In this document: positions 34,650 through 41,645 of the stretch, in pieces
How the letters are laid out: every line of letters begins with the position of its first letter
How positions within the stretch are numbered: the stretch's first letter is position 1
From: Flavobacterium ginsenosidimutans
GTDB taxonomy: Bacteria; Bacteroidota; Bacteroidia; Flavobacteriales; Flavobacteriaceae
Assembly (NCBI RefSeq): GCF_003254625.1
Contig: NZ_QJRJ01000074.1
Coordinates: 1 to 64,000 of the forward strand
Direction: 5' to 3'
Length of the DNA: 64,000 nt
Program-made: the position numbers and the translations under genes
Notes under the pieces: model-generated
Database searches by the model: none
What the model saw: the letters and a program-made list of their open reading frames with translations, nothing else
What the model was told of the DNA's origin: nothing

Positions 34650-36332
34650 TTGACAACAATAGATAGCATTAATAATTGGTTCATTCAAAACTTTGGTGCA
34701 ATTACAATAGAACAAGTTAAGAGTTGGTTTGTTTACAATCCCGACGAAAAACTTTTATTCAACACCGGTTTATTCTTAGGTTTATTTCTGGTTTTCTATT
34801 TTGTGTATGGTTTTTTACGCAAAACATTTTATTTGAGATTAACGTATGTTATTCTCTTCTCATTATTCTTTTATTATAAATCTAGCGGAATTTACTTTCT
34901 GCTTTTATTGCTTTCGTCTGTTGTAGATTATGGCTTGAGCCAGATTATTTATAGAGAAAGCAGAGACGGAGTTAAGAAATTATACTTGGTGATTAGTGTT
35001 ATTTTGAATTTGGCACTTTTGGGCTATTTCAAATATATGAACTTTTTGATTGTAACTTACAATGATATGTTTCAGGGTAATTTTGCACTTCATAATGTTT
35101 TTCTTCCTGTTGGAATTTCTTTCTATACTTTCCAGTCGATGAGTTATATTATTGAGATTTACAGAGAAGAAATTAAACCAACAAAAAACTACATAGAATA
35201 TTTATTCTTCGTTTCGTTTTTCCCGCAGTTAGTCGCTGGACCAATTGTTCGCGCGAAAGATTTTTTGCCTCAGATTTATCAAAAATTAAATCTAACAAGA
35301 CAAGATGTAAACAATGCTTTGTTTTTGATTATTGGAGGTTTAATCAAGAAAACAGTAATCTCAAATTACATTTCGGTAAACTTTGTAGACCGTGTTTTTG
35401 ATACACCATTGAGCTATACTTCTTTTGAAAACTTGATGGCTTCTTACGGATATGCAATTCAGATTTATTGCGATTTCTCTGGATATTCAGATATGGCAAT
35501 TGGTATTGCATTGTTGCTTGGATTTAAATTGCCAACCAACTTTAGAACGCCTTATAAATCAACTTCGATTACCGATTTCTGGAGAAGATGGCATATTTCA
35601 CTTTCGACTTGGTTAAAAGACTTTTTATACATTTCGATTGGAGGAAATCGTGAAGGTTCTTTCGCTGGATATTTATTCCCAAGTTTATTCTTTTTTGGAT
35701 TATTGCTTTGGGGAATGGCAAATTATACGACAAGTATAATTCCTTTGATTGTGGCGTTAGCCAGTATTCTAGTTTTCTGTTTATCATTTTTACTTTCAAG
35801 CAAAAGAAAACAGACTTTAGTAACCAATTTTAACTTGTTTACGACAATGCTTTTAGGAGGTTTGTGGCACGGAGCAGGAGCACAATTTATAGTTTGGGGA
35901 GCACTTCACGGATTAGCTTTGGCAGTTCATAAAATATTCATGGAATTCTTTCCTTCTAAAAAAGATAAGAGTCCAAATTTCTTGTGGAGATTTTTCTCAA
36001 TCTTAATCACATTCCATTTTGTGGTTTTCTGTTGGATCTTTTTCCGCGCAAGAGATTTCGAAACAGCTTTACAGGTAATCAATAATATTGGACAATTAAC
36101 ATTCGAACCAGAACTTTGGAAAACGATTGTATTAGGTTACAAAAATGTTTTCGGATTAATGTTATTCGGTTACGTTTGGCATTTCTTACCAGAAACTTTC
36201 ACCAACGGGATGAAATCGGTTTTCGACAAAACTCCGATATTGGTAAAAGCAATAATCTTAGGATTTGTTTACTGGATTGTTTATGCAACAGCTGTTGCAG
36301 GTTCACAACCATTCATTTACTTTCAATTCTAA
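34650..36332 (+). CDS. MBOAT-family membrane O-acyltransferase (AlgI/DltB type)
   Basis: A 560-residue polytopic membrane protein. Several hydrophobic segments, VGISFYTFQSMSYIIEIYR, the highly conserved DFWRRWHISLSTWLKDFLYI and GGLWHGAGAQFIVWGALHG with the catalytic His are diagnostic of MBOAT enzymes that move acyl groups across the membrane. Start is TTG 34650, one base after the preceding stop; no suitable ATG lies near, and the first residues (TTIDSINNWFIQ) precede the first membrane segment as in relatives. With the two SGNH proteins it makes a complete transmembrane acyl transfer set. Confidence 0.9.
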   Translation: MTTIDSINNWFIQNFGAITIEQVKSWFVYNPDEKLLFNTGLFLGLFLVFYFVYGFLRKTFYLRLTYVILFSLFFYYKSSGIYFLLLLLSSVVDYGLSQIIYRESRDGVKKLYLVISVILNLALLGYFKYMNFLIVTYNDMFQGNFALHNVFLPVGISFYTFQSMSYIIEIYREEIKPTKNYIEYLFFVSFFPQLVAGPIVRAKDFLPQIYQKLNLTRQDVNNALFLIIGGLIKKTVISNYISVNFVDRVFDTPLSYTSFENLMASYGYAIQIYCDFSGYSDMAIGIALLLGFKLPTNFRTPYKSTSITDFWRRWHISLSTWLKDFLYISIGGNREGSFAGYLFPSLFFFGLLLWGMANYTTSIIPLIVALASILVFCLSFLLSSKRKQTLVTNFNLFTTMLLGGLWHGAGAQFIVWGALHGLALAVHKIFMEFFPSKKDKSPNFLWRFFSILITFHFVVFCWIFFRARDFETALQVINNIGQLTFEPELWKTIVLGYKNVFGLMLFGYVWHFLPETFTNGMKSVFDKTPILVKAIILGFVYWIVYATAVAGSQPFIYFQF

Positions 36333-36339
36333 AATAAAG

Positions 36340-36535
36340 GTTCAAAGAGACAAAGTAACAAAGGTGCAGAGGTTTTTCTTCTTGCGCCTTTTTCTTTTGC
36401 CACAGATTAAAATGATTAAATCTTTTTTAAATCTGCGTGAAAGAAAACTTTGCGACCTTGCGACTTTGCGAGCAAAAAAACTTAGGGAACTTTGCGTAAA
36501 TCTTTGTGTCCTTTGCGGTAAAATTCAAACGCAAT
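36340..36535. repeat. Cluster of dispersed repeats before ffh
   Basis: Three blocks: GGTTCAAAGAGACAAAGTAA with further CAAAG units at 8-nt period (36340-36371); a GCCACAGATTAAAATGATTA block with its inverted partner AAATCTGCGTG (36400-36443); and TTTGCGAC-type 8-nt repeats (36448-36525). They have no coding appearance. The same block types recur at 47392-47432, 47827-47866 and 48748-48810. Confidence 0.7.
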
Positions 36536-36551
36536 TGCACTTAAATAAAAA

Positions 36552-36582
36552 TTGCCTGAAATATCTAATTAGATTATCTTTG
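36552..36582 (+). promoter_or_regulatory. ffh promoter
   Basis: TTG (36552-36554), 20-nt spacer, TATCTTTG (36575-36582), 22 bp before the ATG; a perfect match to the consensus. Confidence 0.8.
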
Positions 36583-36604
36583 CACTTCAAATAAAGAAAA
36601 TGAT

Positions 36605-37969
36605 ATGTTTGATAATTTAAGTGATAAGTTAGATAAAGCGTTCCATATATTAAAAGGACACGGTAAAATTACAGAAGTAAACGTTGCCGATACCTTAAAA
36701 GAAGTTCGTCGTGCCTTACTTGATGCCGATGTTAACTTTAAAATTGCGAAAGATTTTACTGCCAGAGTAAAAGATAAAGCAATTGGTCAAGATGTATTAA
36801 CAACATTGCAGCCAGGACAATTATTGGTTAAGTTAGTAAAAGACGAACTTACCGAATTAATGGGTGGAGATGTTGCTGGTGTGAACCTTTCAGGAAATCC
36901 AACAGTTATTTTGATGTCAGGACTTCAAGGTTCTGGTAAAACGACTTTCTCTGGAAAATTAGCTAACTTCTTAAAAACAAAGAAAAACAAGAAACCACTT
37001 CTTGTAGCGTGTGATATCTACCGTCCAGCGGCGATTAATCAGTTGCATGTTGTTGGAGATCAAATAGGTGTTGAGGTTTACTCAGAACCAGAAAATAAAA
37101 ATCCTGTTGAAATTGCTCAAAATGCAATTAAACATGCAAAAGCAAACGGATTCAATGTTGTTATCGTCGATACGGCAGGACGTTTGGCAGTAGATCAGGA
37201 AATGATGGACGAAATTGCACGTGTACACAAAGCAATTCAGCCACAAGAAACATTGTTCGTTGTAGACTCTATGACAGGACAAGACGCTGTAAACACAGCA
37301 AAAGCTTTCAACGATATCTTAAACTTTGATGGAGTTATCTTAACGAAATTAGATGGTGATACTCGTGGTGGAGCGGCGCTTTCAATCAAATCGATTGTAA
37401 ACAAGCCAATTAAATTTGTTGGTACTGGAGAAAAAATGGAAGCAATTGATGTTTTCTATCCAGAACGTATGGCTGAGCGTATCTTAGGAATGGGAGACGT
37501 TGTGTCTCTTGTTGAAAGAGCTCAAGAGCAATTTGACGAAGAAGAAGCAAGAAAACTTCAAAAGAAAATTGCTAAAAACGAATTCGGTTTTGACGACTTC
37601 TTAACGCAGATTCAACAAGTAAAGAAAATGGGTAATATGAAAGACTTGGTTGGAATGATACCAGGTGCTTCAAAAGCCATGAAAGATGTAGAAATCGAAG
37701 ACGACGCCTTCAAACATATCGAAGCGATTATTTATTCGATGACACCGGGAGAAAGAAGCAAACCAGCCATTATCGACGTAAAAAGAAAAGCCAGAATCGC
37801 TAAAGGTTCGGGAACTAAAGTCGAGCAAGTAAATCAGCTGATGAAACAGTTTGACCAAATGAGCAAGATGATGAAGATGATGCAAGGCCCAGGCGGAAAA
37901 AATCTGATGAAAATGATGGGAGGTATGAAAGGGATGCCGGGTGGTATGCCAGGAGGAATGCCGAGATAA
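36605..37969 (+). CDS. ffh: Signal recognition particle protein Ffh (SRP54)
   Basis: GTPase of the signal recognition particle, which brings nascent membrane and exported proteins to FtsY. The N domain (1-95) is followed by the G domain with GLQGSGKTT (106-114), DIYRPAAINQL, DTAGRLAVD (about 188) and TKLDGDTRGGA, then the methionine-rich M domain (from about 300; MKQFDQMSKMMKMMQGPG) that binds 4.5S RNA and signal peptides, ending GGMPGGMPR. Normal length (454). Strong promoter at 36552-36582. Confidence 0.97.
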   Translation: MFDNLSDKLDKAFHILKGHGKITEVNVADTLKEVRRALLDADVNFKIAKDFTARVKDKAIGQDVLTTLQPGQLLVKLVKDELTELMGGDVAGVNLSGNPTVILMSGLQGSGKTTFSGKLANFLKTKKNKKPLLVACDIYRPAAINQLHVVGDQIGVEVYSEPENKNPVEIAQNAIKHAKANGFNVVIVDTAGRLAVDQEMMDEIARVHKAIQPQETLFVVDSMTGQDAVNTAKAFNDILNFDGVILTKLDGDTRGGAALSIKSIVNKPIKFVGTGEKMEAIDVFYPERMAERILGMGDVVSLVERAQEQFDEEEARKLQKKIAKNEFGFDDFLTQIQQVKKMGNMKDLVGMIPGASKAMKDVEIEDDAFKHIEAIIYSMTPGERSKPAIIDVKRKARIAKGSGTKVEQVNQLMKQFDQMSKMMKMMQGPGGKNLMKMMGGMKGMPGGMPGGMPR

Positions 37970-37972
37970 AAT

Positions 37973-38030
37973 AAAAAAAAGTTTCAAGTTTAAGGTTTCA
38001 AGTTAAGAGACCAAAACTTGAAACTTTTTT
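37973..38030 (+). terminator. ffh terminator made of a repeat
   Basis: AAAAGTTTCAAGTTT and AAACTTGAAACTTTT arms around about 23 nt, then T. The TTTCAAGTT motif recurs at 37996-38003 and in inverse form at 38062-38090, a flavobacterial dispersed repeat used as terminator. Confidence 0.7.
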
Positions 38031-38095
38031 AATTCAATAAATATTAAGTTTCACAGACAACGTGAAACATGAAACTTTAAACTTGAAACAAAACA

Positions 38096-38983
38096 ATGCA
38101 GCTACTAGACGGTAAAAAAACATCTAACGACATTAAAAACGAAATTGCAGCCGAAGTTCAATCAATAAAAGCAGCTGGAGGAAAAGTGCCTCATTTAGCA
38201 GCTGTTTTAGTTGGAAATAACGGAGCAAGTTTAACTTACGTAGGAAGTAAAGTAAAATCATGCCAAGAAATTGGTTTCGATTCAACTTTAGTAAGTCTGC
38301 CGGATACGATTACCGAAGACGAATTGCTTGCTAAAATTAAAGAGTTAAACGAAGATGATAATCTTGATGGATACATTGTTCAGTTGCCTTTACCAAAACA
38401 TATCGACGAGCAGAAAATCTTATTAGCTATCGATCCTGATAAAGACGTTGATGGATTCCACCCAACGAACTTTGGTAGAATGGCTCTTGAAATGGAAAGT
38501 TTTATTCCAGCAACGCCATTTGGAATTATGGAATTATTAGAACGTTACAAAGTAGAAACTGCAGGAAAACATACAGTAGTTATTGGAAGAAGCCACATCG
38601 TTGGGCGTCCAATGAGTATTTTAATGAGCCGAAAAGGAAATCCAGGTGATTCTACAGTTACATTAACGCACAGCCGTACGAAAGACTTAGCAGAATTCAC
38701 TAAAAATGCAGATATCATCATCACAGCTTTAGGGGTTCCAGAATTCTTAAAAGCCGATATGGTAAAAGAAGGAGTAACTGTTATTGATGTTGGAATTACA
38801 CGCGTAGAAGATGCATCAAACGCAAAAGGATACGTTATCAAAGGTGACGTTGATTTTGACGCAGTAAGCAAAAAAGCATCTTTCATTACACCAGTTCCAG
38901 GTGGAGTAGGACCAATGACAATTGCGATGTTGCTTAAAAATACACTTTTAGCAAGAAAAATGAGAAGCGCAAGAAATAAATAA
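38096..38983 (+). CDS. folD: Bifunctional methylenetetrahydrofolate dehydrogenase/cyclohydrolase
   Basis: Interconverts 5,10-methylene-, methenyl- and 10-formyl-tetrahydrofolate with NADP, feeding purine and formyl-methionine synthesis. The 295-residue protein has the catalytic YVGSKVKSC motif (Y48, K52), the substrate loop [24 protein letters not shown], the nucleotide-binding [13 protein letters not shown] and the C-terminal [19 protein letters not shown]. Full length. Monocistronic, with a terminator at 39006-39034. Confidence 0.97.
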   Translation: MQLLDGKKTSNDIKNEIAAEVQSIKAAGGKVPHLAAVLVGNNGASLTYVGSKVKSCQEIGFDSTLVSLPDTITEDELLAKIKELNEDDNLDGYIVQLPLPKHIDEQKILLAIDPDKDVDGFHPTNFGRMALEMESFIPATPFGIMELLERYKVETAGKHTVVIGRSHIVGRPMSILMSRKGNPGDSTVTLTHSRTKDLAEFTKNADIIITALGVPEFLKADMVKEGVTVIDVGITRVEDASNAKGYVIKGDVDFDAVSKKASFITPVPGGVGPMTIAMLLKNTLLARKMRSARNK

Positions 38984-39005
38984 AATTGCGTCAAAATATA
39001 TTTAT

Positions 39006-39034
39006 AAAGCCTGTTCGATTGAGCAGGCTTTTTT
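39006..39034 (+). terminator. folD terminator
   Basis: AAAGCCTGTTC-GATT-GAGCAGGCTTT stem followed by T. Confidence 0.85.
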
Positions 39035-39040
39035 ATTTTT

Positions 39041-39200
39041 TTAACACATAGAAACATAGAATTTAATTCTTAAAAAAGAATACAAAAAGAGAAACAAATT
39101 TCTTTCACATAGTTTACTCGAACTCCTACTATGTTTATTTAAAAAAAGTGAAACGCCTTTTCTACAATTAGAATATCTATGTCTCTCTGTGTTTAAAATC
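39041..39200. repeat. CACATAG-type dispersed repeat
   Basis: AACACATAGAAACATAGA (39041-39060), a central CACATAG...CTATG pair and ATCTATGTCTCTCTGTGTTT (about 39175-39194), the rough complement of the start. The layout is a long imperfect inverted repeat. No gene is seen. Confidence 0.5.
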
Positions 39201-39264
39201 TTCTCAAAGTTCCATTTTAATATATAATTAATAGTTTAAAGTTTCGGTTCTTAAAAATAAAGGA

Positions 39265-39272
39265 TACTTTTG
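39265..39272 (+). promoter_or_regulatory. Minus-7 box upstream of the corA leader
   Basis: TACTTTTG fits TAnnTTTG; transcription would start near 39279, about 22 nt before the leader ATG. No good TTG is present. Confidence 0.45.
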
Positions 39273-39300
39273 CACCACTTAAAAAAACACACTTCTCCAA

Positions 39301-39336
39301 ATGGACGATTATTATTATTCGTTAGTATTAAATTAA
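39301..39336 (+). CDS. Candidate leader peptide upstream of corA
   Basis: An 11-codon frame encoding MDDYYYSLVLN, ending in TAA at 39334-39336. It begins just after a TAnnTTTG box and its stop is followed immediately by a 27-nt palindrome (39337-39363); the corA-type gene starts at 39385. Three consecutive Tyr codons and two Asp codons are unusual for random AT-rich sequence. The arrangement recalls leader-peptide attenuators, but no U-run terminator is present between it and corA, so the mechanism is open. Confidence 0.35.
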   Translation: MDDYYYSLVLN

Positions 39337-39363
39337 GCAGCTTTTGAAATTTCAAAATGCTGC
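39337..39363 (+). promoter_or_regulatory. Palindrome between the leader frame and corA
   Basis: GCAGC-TTTTGAAATTTCAAAA-T-GCTGC, symmetric but for one extra T. It ends 21 bp before the corA start, so it could be a translational control hairpin or a protein site. Confidence 0.5.
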
Positions 39364-39384
39364 GTTAAAAACCTGTATTTTGAA

Positions 39385-40311
39385 ATGAAAGCCTTTTACA
39401 CAAACAACAACGGATTGGTAGAAATCCAAAAATGGACTTCAAATTGCTGGATTCATATCGAATCTCCAACAGAATCAGATAAAAATTACTTATTAGAAGA
39501 ACTTCAGCTTCCCGAAGCCTTTTATAATGATATTGAAGATATCGACGAAAGACCTCGTATCGAAATCGAAGATGGCTGGACGCTGATTATCATGCGTATT
39601 CCCATAAAAAGCGGCGATGTCAAAATTCCTTTTCATACCGTTCCGCTCGGAATCATTTTTAAAGATGATATATGTGTTACCATCAGTTTTTATAAAACAG
39701 AAATTATAAAGGATTTTGTTGCCTATTCACAGCGCAAAAGCATCGAAATAGAAGATAATTTCAACCTAGTGCTAAGATTACTTTTATCATCAAGCGTTTG
39801 GTATTTGAAATATCTAAAACAAATCAATCACAAAATAAAACTGGCAGAAGATAATTTAGAGAAATCAATCAAAAACGAAGAATTGCAGGCGTTACTTCAA
39901 ATCGAAAAATGTTTTGTATTCTTCATCACTTCTTTAAAAGCAAATGATGTTTTATTTCAAAGAATCAAAAACTTAAAAGCACACAAAGCCAATTACGATC
40001 CAGAATTACTGGAAGATGTTGAAATCGAGTTAAATCAGGCGCAAGATACGGCAAACATTTACAACAACATCTTAACCGGAATGATGGACGCATACGCATC
40101 TGTAATCTCAAATAATATGAACAATATTATGAAGCAGATGACTTCTATTTCCATCATTTTAATGATCCCGACACTAATTGCCAGTTTGTACGGAATGAAC
40201 GTGCCAAACGGCCTGGAAGAAAGTAAATATGGAATCTGGATTCTACTTTTAATTTCAATTATTCTATCCTCTTTCGGCGTATTTTTATTCAAACGCAGAA
40301 GATGGTTCTAA
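39385..40311 (+). CDS. CorA-family divalent cation transporter
   Basis: A 308-residue inner-membrane channel protein, expected to admit Mg2+ or related cations. It has an N-terminal soluble alpha/beta domain, a long helical stretch (about 140-240), and two C-terminal membrane helices separated by the pore signature YGMNVP, ending in the basic FKRRRWF. Length is typical. The FYNDIEDIDERPRIE segment fits the CorA cytoplasmic domain. Transcribed alone behind the leader region; terminator at 40333-40362. Confidence 0.9.
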   Translation: MKAFYTNNNGLVEIQKWTSNCWIHIESPTESDKNYLLEELQLPEAFYNDIEDIDERPRIEIEDGWTLIIMRIPIKSGDVKIPFHTVPLGIIFKDDICVTISFYKTEIIKDFVAYSQRKSIEIEDNFNLVLRLLLSSSVWYLKYLKQINHKIKLAEDNLEKSIKNEELQALLQIEKCFVFFITSLKANDVLFQRIKNLKAHKANYDPELLEDVEIELNQAQDTANIYNNILTGMMDAYASVISNNMNNIMKQMTSISIILMIPTLIASLYGMNVPNGLEESKYGIWILLLISIILSSFGVFLFKRRRWF

Positions 40312-40332
40312 TTTAAAATCTCATAATAAAAG

Positions 40333-40362
40333 AAAAGCCTGTTCGTTAAGAATGGGCTTTTT
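40333..40362 (+). terminator. corA terminator
   Basis: AAAAGCCTGTTC-GTTAA-GAATGGGCTTTTT (imperfect stem), then T. Confidence 0.7.
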
Positions 40363-40375
40363 CATTTTATAATTT

Positions 40376-40490
40376 GGGCGTGACCGTACCGATATAAGAA
40401 GGCAAACATACTTTGCGCATATACGCCTTCTTATATCGGTACGGTCGGGCTATCCGCGCTACTTTGGTAGCTAGCTTCTATCCCTCACGC
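40376..40490. repeat. Branched (multi-stem) repeat element
   Basis: Three nested stems. Outer: GCGTGA (40378-40383) with TCACGC (40485-40490). First inner: a perfect 22-bp inverted repeat, 40382-40403 with 40425-40446, around a 21-nt loop. Second inner: GCTAC-TTTG-GTAGC (about 40458-40471). The conserved-looking joints are GGGCGTGACC, GGTCGGGCTATCCGC and TATCCCTCACGC. Similar flanks occur in other Flavobacterium genomes as I remember them. It is too GC-rich for its surroundings and has no coding frame. Confidence 0.8.
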
Positions 40491-40531
40491 AATCATTTTC
40501 ATAAGAAAGTTTCGTTTTTAAAAAGTTTGCA

Positions 40532-40604
40532 GAATTCCAGAGGGATGAAATATTTGTAGAAACATGTAAGTACACCCATTTAAGCCCCAGAGGGGCGGTA
40601 TATT
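40532..40604. repeat. AGAGGG...AAATATTTGTAG dispersed repeat
   Basis: GAATTCCAGAGGGATGAAAT followed by ATTTGTAGA and, after a 30-nt spacer, AGCCCCAGAGGGGCGGTATA. GCCCC-AGA-GGGGC is a small hairpin. This is a repeat type seen widely in Bacteroidota. Confidence 0.6.
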
Positions 40605-40647
40605 AAAAATAAAATGATTTTTTTATTTGCCAATTCAAAATAAATAA

Positions 40648-40666
40648 TAACTTTGTAACGCAAAGT
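40648..40666 (+). promoter_or_regulatory. Operator 1 and promoter of the regulator cluster
   Basis: ACTTTG-TAACG-CAAAGT (40650-40666) is a 6-bp inverted repeat followed by ACTTTAA. It overlaps the minus-7 box TAACTTTG (40648-40655), which has a TTG 18 nt upstream (40627-40629). The same palindrome precedes the third gene (41610-41626). Confidence 0.7.
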
Positions 40667-40675
40667 ACTTTAATT

Positions 40676-41290
40676 ATGAATCAAAAGCACCAAGAAGATT
40701 TAGCACATATTCGTTCCATGATGGAGCGCTCTTCAAGATTTATATCATTAAGCGGACTTTCGGGAGTCTTCGCTGGACTTTCGGCTTTAATTGGCGGAAT
40801 CTATGTTTACCAGTTGTTCAAAGCAAATGGAATGGATTATTTAAAAGATGAGCATAGATTATATTCTACCAATCTGGTTTCAGAATTATTCTGGATCGGA
40901 ATTACAATTATGGTTTTTGCATTGTTATTCGGTACTTTCTTTACAGTTAGAAAAAGCCGAAAATACAATTTGCCAATTTGGACTTCGGCAACAAAAAAAA
41001 TGCTGTTCAATCTGGCGGTACCGCTTGTAGCTGGCGGAATATTTTGTCTGGCATTAATGTATCATGGACACTTTGGTTTAGTGGCACCGTCAACATTAAT
41101 TTTTTACGGACTAGCTGTTATAAATGCTGAAAAATATACATTTTCTGATGTAAAATATCTTGGTTTTTCGGAACTGATTTTAGGATGTATTTCGCTTTTT
41201 TATATAGGATATGGTTTGATTTTCTGGATTTTAGGATTCGGAATTCTACATATCGCATACGGATTAGTGATGTTCAAAAAATACAAATAA
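40676..41290 (+). CDS. Multi-pass membrane protein of regulator cluster
   Basis: A 204-residue integral membrane protein with about six hydrophobic segments (around 24-46, 66-90, 105-130, 130-150, 160-180, 180-200) and a short hydrophilic N-terminus (MNQKHQEDLAHIRSMMERSSRF). I do not recognise a family with certainty. Its stop is 4 bp before the winged-helix regulator, so the two are cotranscribed, and its start lies 9 bp after operator 1. It may be the sensor or the target of that regulator (inference). Confidence 0.75.
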   Translation: MNQKHQEDLAHIRSMMERSSRFISLSGLSGVFAGLSALIGGIYVYQLFKANGMDYLKDEHRLYSTNLVSELFWIGITIMVFALLFGTFFTVRKSRKYNLPIWTSATKKMLFNLAVPLVAGGIFCLALMYHGHFGLVAPSTLIFYGLAVINAEKYTFSDVKYLGFSELILGCISLFYIGYGLIFWILGFGILHIAYGLVMFKKYK

Positions 41291-41294
41291 CCCA

Positions 41295-41585
41295 ATGGGA
41301 ATTATTGATAAACTAAATAAAGATTTTGAAAGCCGTGTCAGATTAGGTATTATGTCTATTCTGATGGTTAACGACTGGGTAGATTTTACCGAGATGAAAA
41401 CGCTTTTGAATATCACCGATGGTAATTTAGCGAGTCATTCCTCTGCGCTTGAAAAAGCTGGATATATTGAAGTAAAAAAAGAATTCGTAGGCAAAAAGCC
41501 AAAAACCTCTTATCAAGTAACTGATTTGGGGCGTGCAGCTTTTAAAGAACACTTATTGTACCTTGAAAAATTAATGAAATCATAA
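41295..41585 (+). CDS. Winged-helix transcriptional regulator
   Basis: A 96-residue single-domain winged-helix protein (the HTH_27/MarR-like transcriptional regulator type). FESRVRLGIMSILMVNDWVDFTEMKTLL forms helices 1-2, NITDGNLASHSSALEKAGYIEVKKEF the recognition helix and the wing, and KTSYQVTDLGRAAFKEHL the C-terminal part. No ligand or metal cysteines are seen. Second gene of the cluster; the two palindromes at 40650 and 41610 are the obvious candidates for its binding sites. Confidence 0.88.
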   Translation: MGIIDKLNKDFESRVRLGIMSILMVNDWVDFTEMKTLLNITDGNLASHSSALEKAGYIEVKKEFVGKKPKTSYQVTDLGRAAFKEHLLYLEKLMKS

Positions 41586-41609
41586 ATAACTCTATTTTTT
41601 TACCTAAAA

Positions 41610-41626
41610 ACTTTGAATTACAAAGT
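41610..41626 (+). promoter_or_regulatory. Operator 2, before the DUF4173-like gene
   Basis: ACTTTG-AATTA-CAAAGT followed by ACTTTTAA; arms, 5-nt spacing and downstream ACTTT match operator 1. AAACTTTG at 41608-41615 would be a minus-7 box with one mismatch, so here too the palindrome covers the promoter. Confidence 0.7.
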
Positions 41627-41645
41627 ACTTTTAAATCTGTCAATC

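Noticed and set aside
36265..36594. A 109-codon frame between the MBOAT gene and ffh.
   Set aside because: It runs over dispersed repeats and the ffh promoter and overlaps the end of the MBOAT gene; no protein features.
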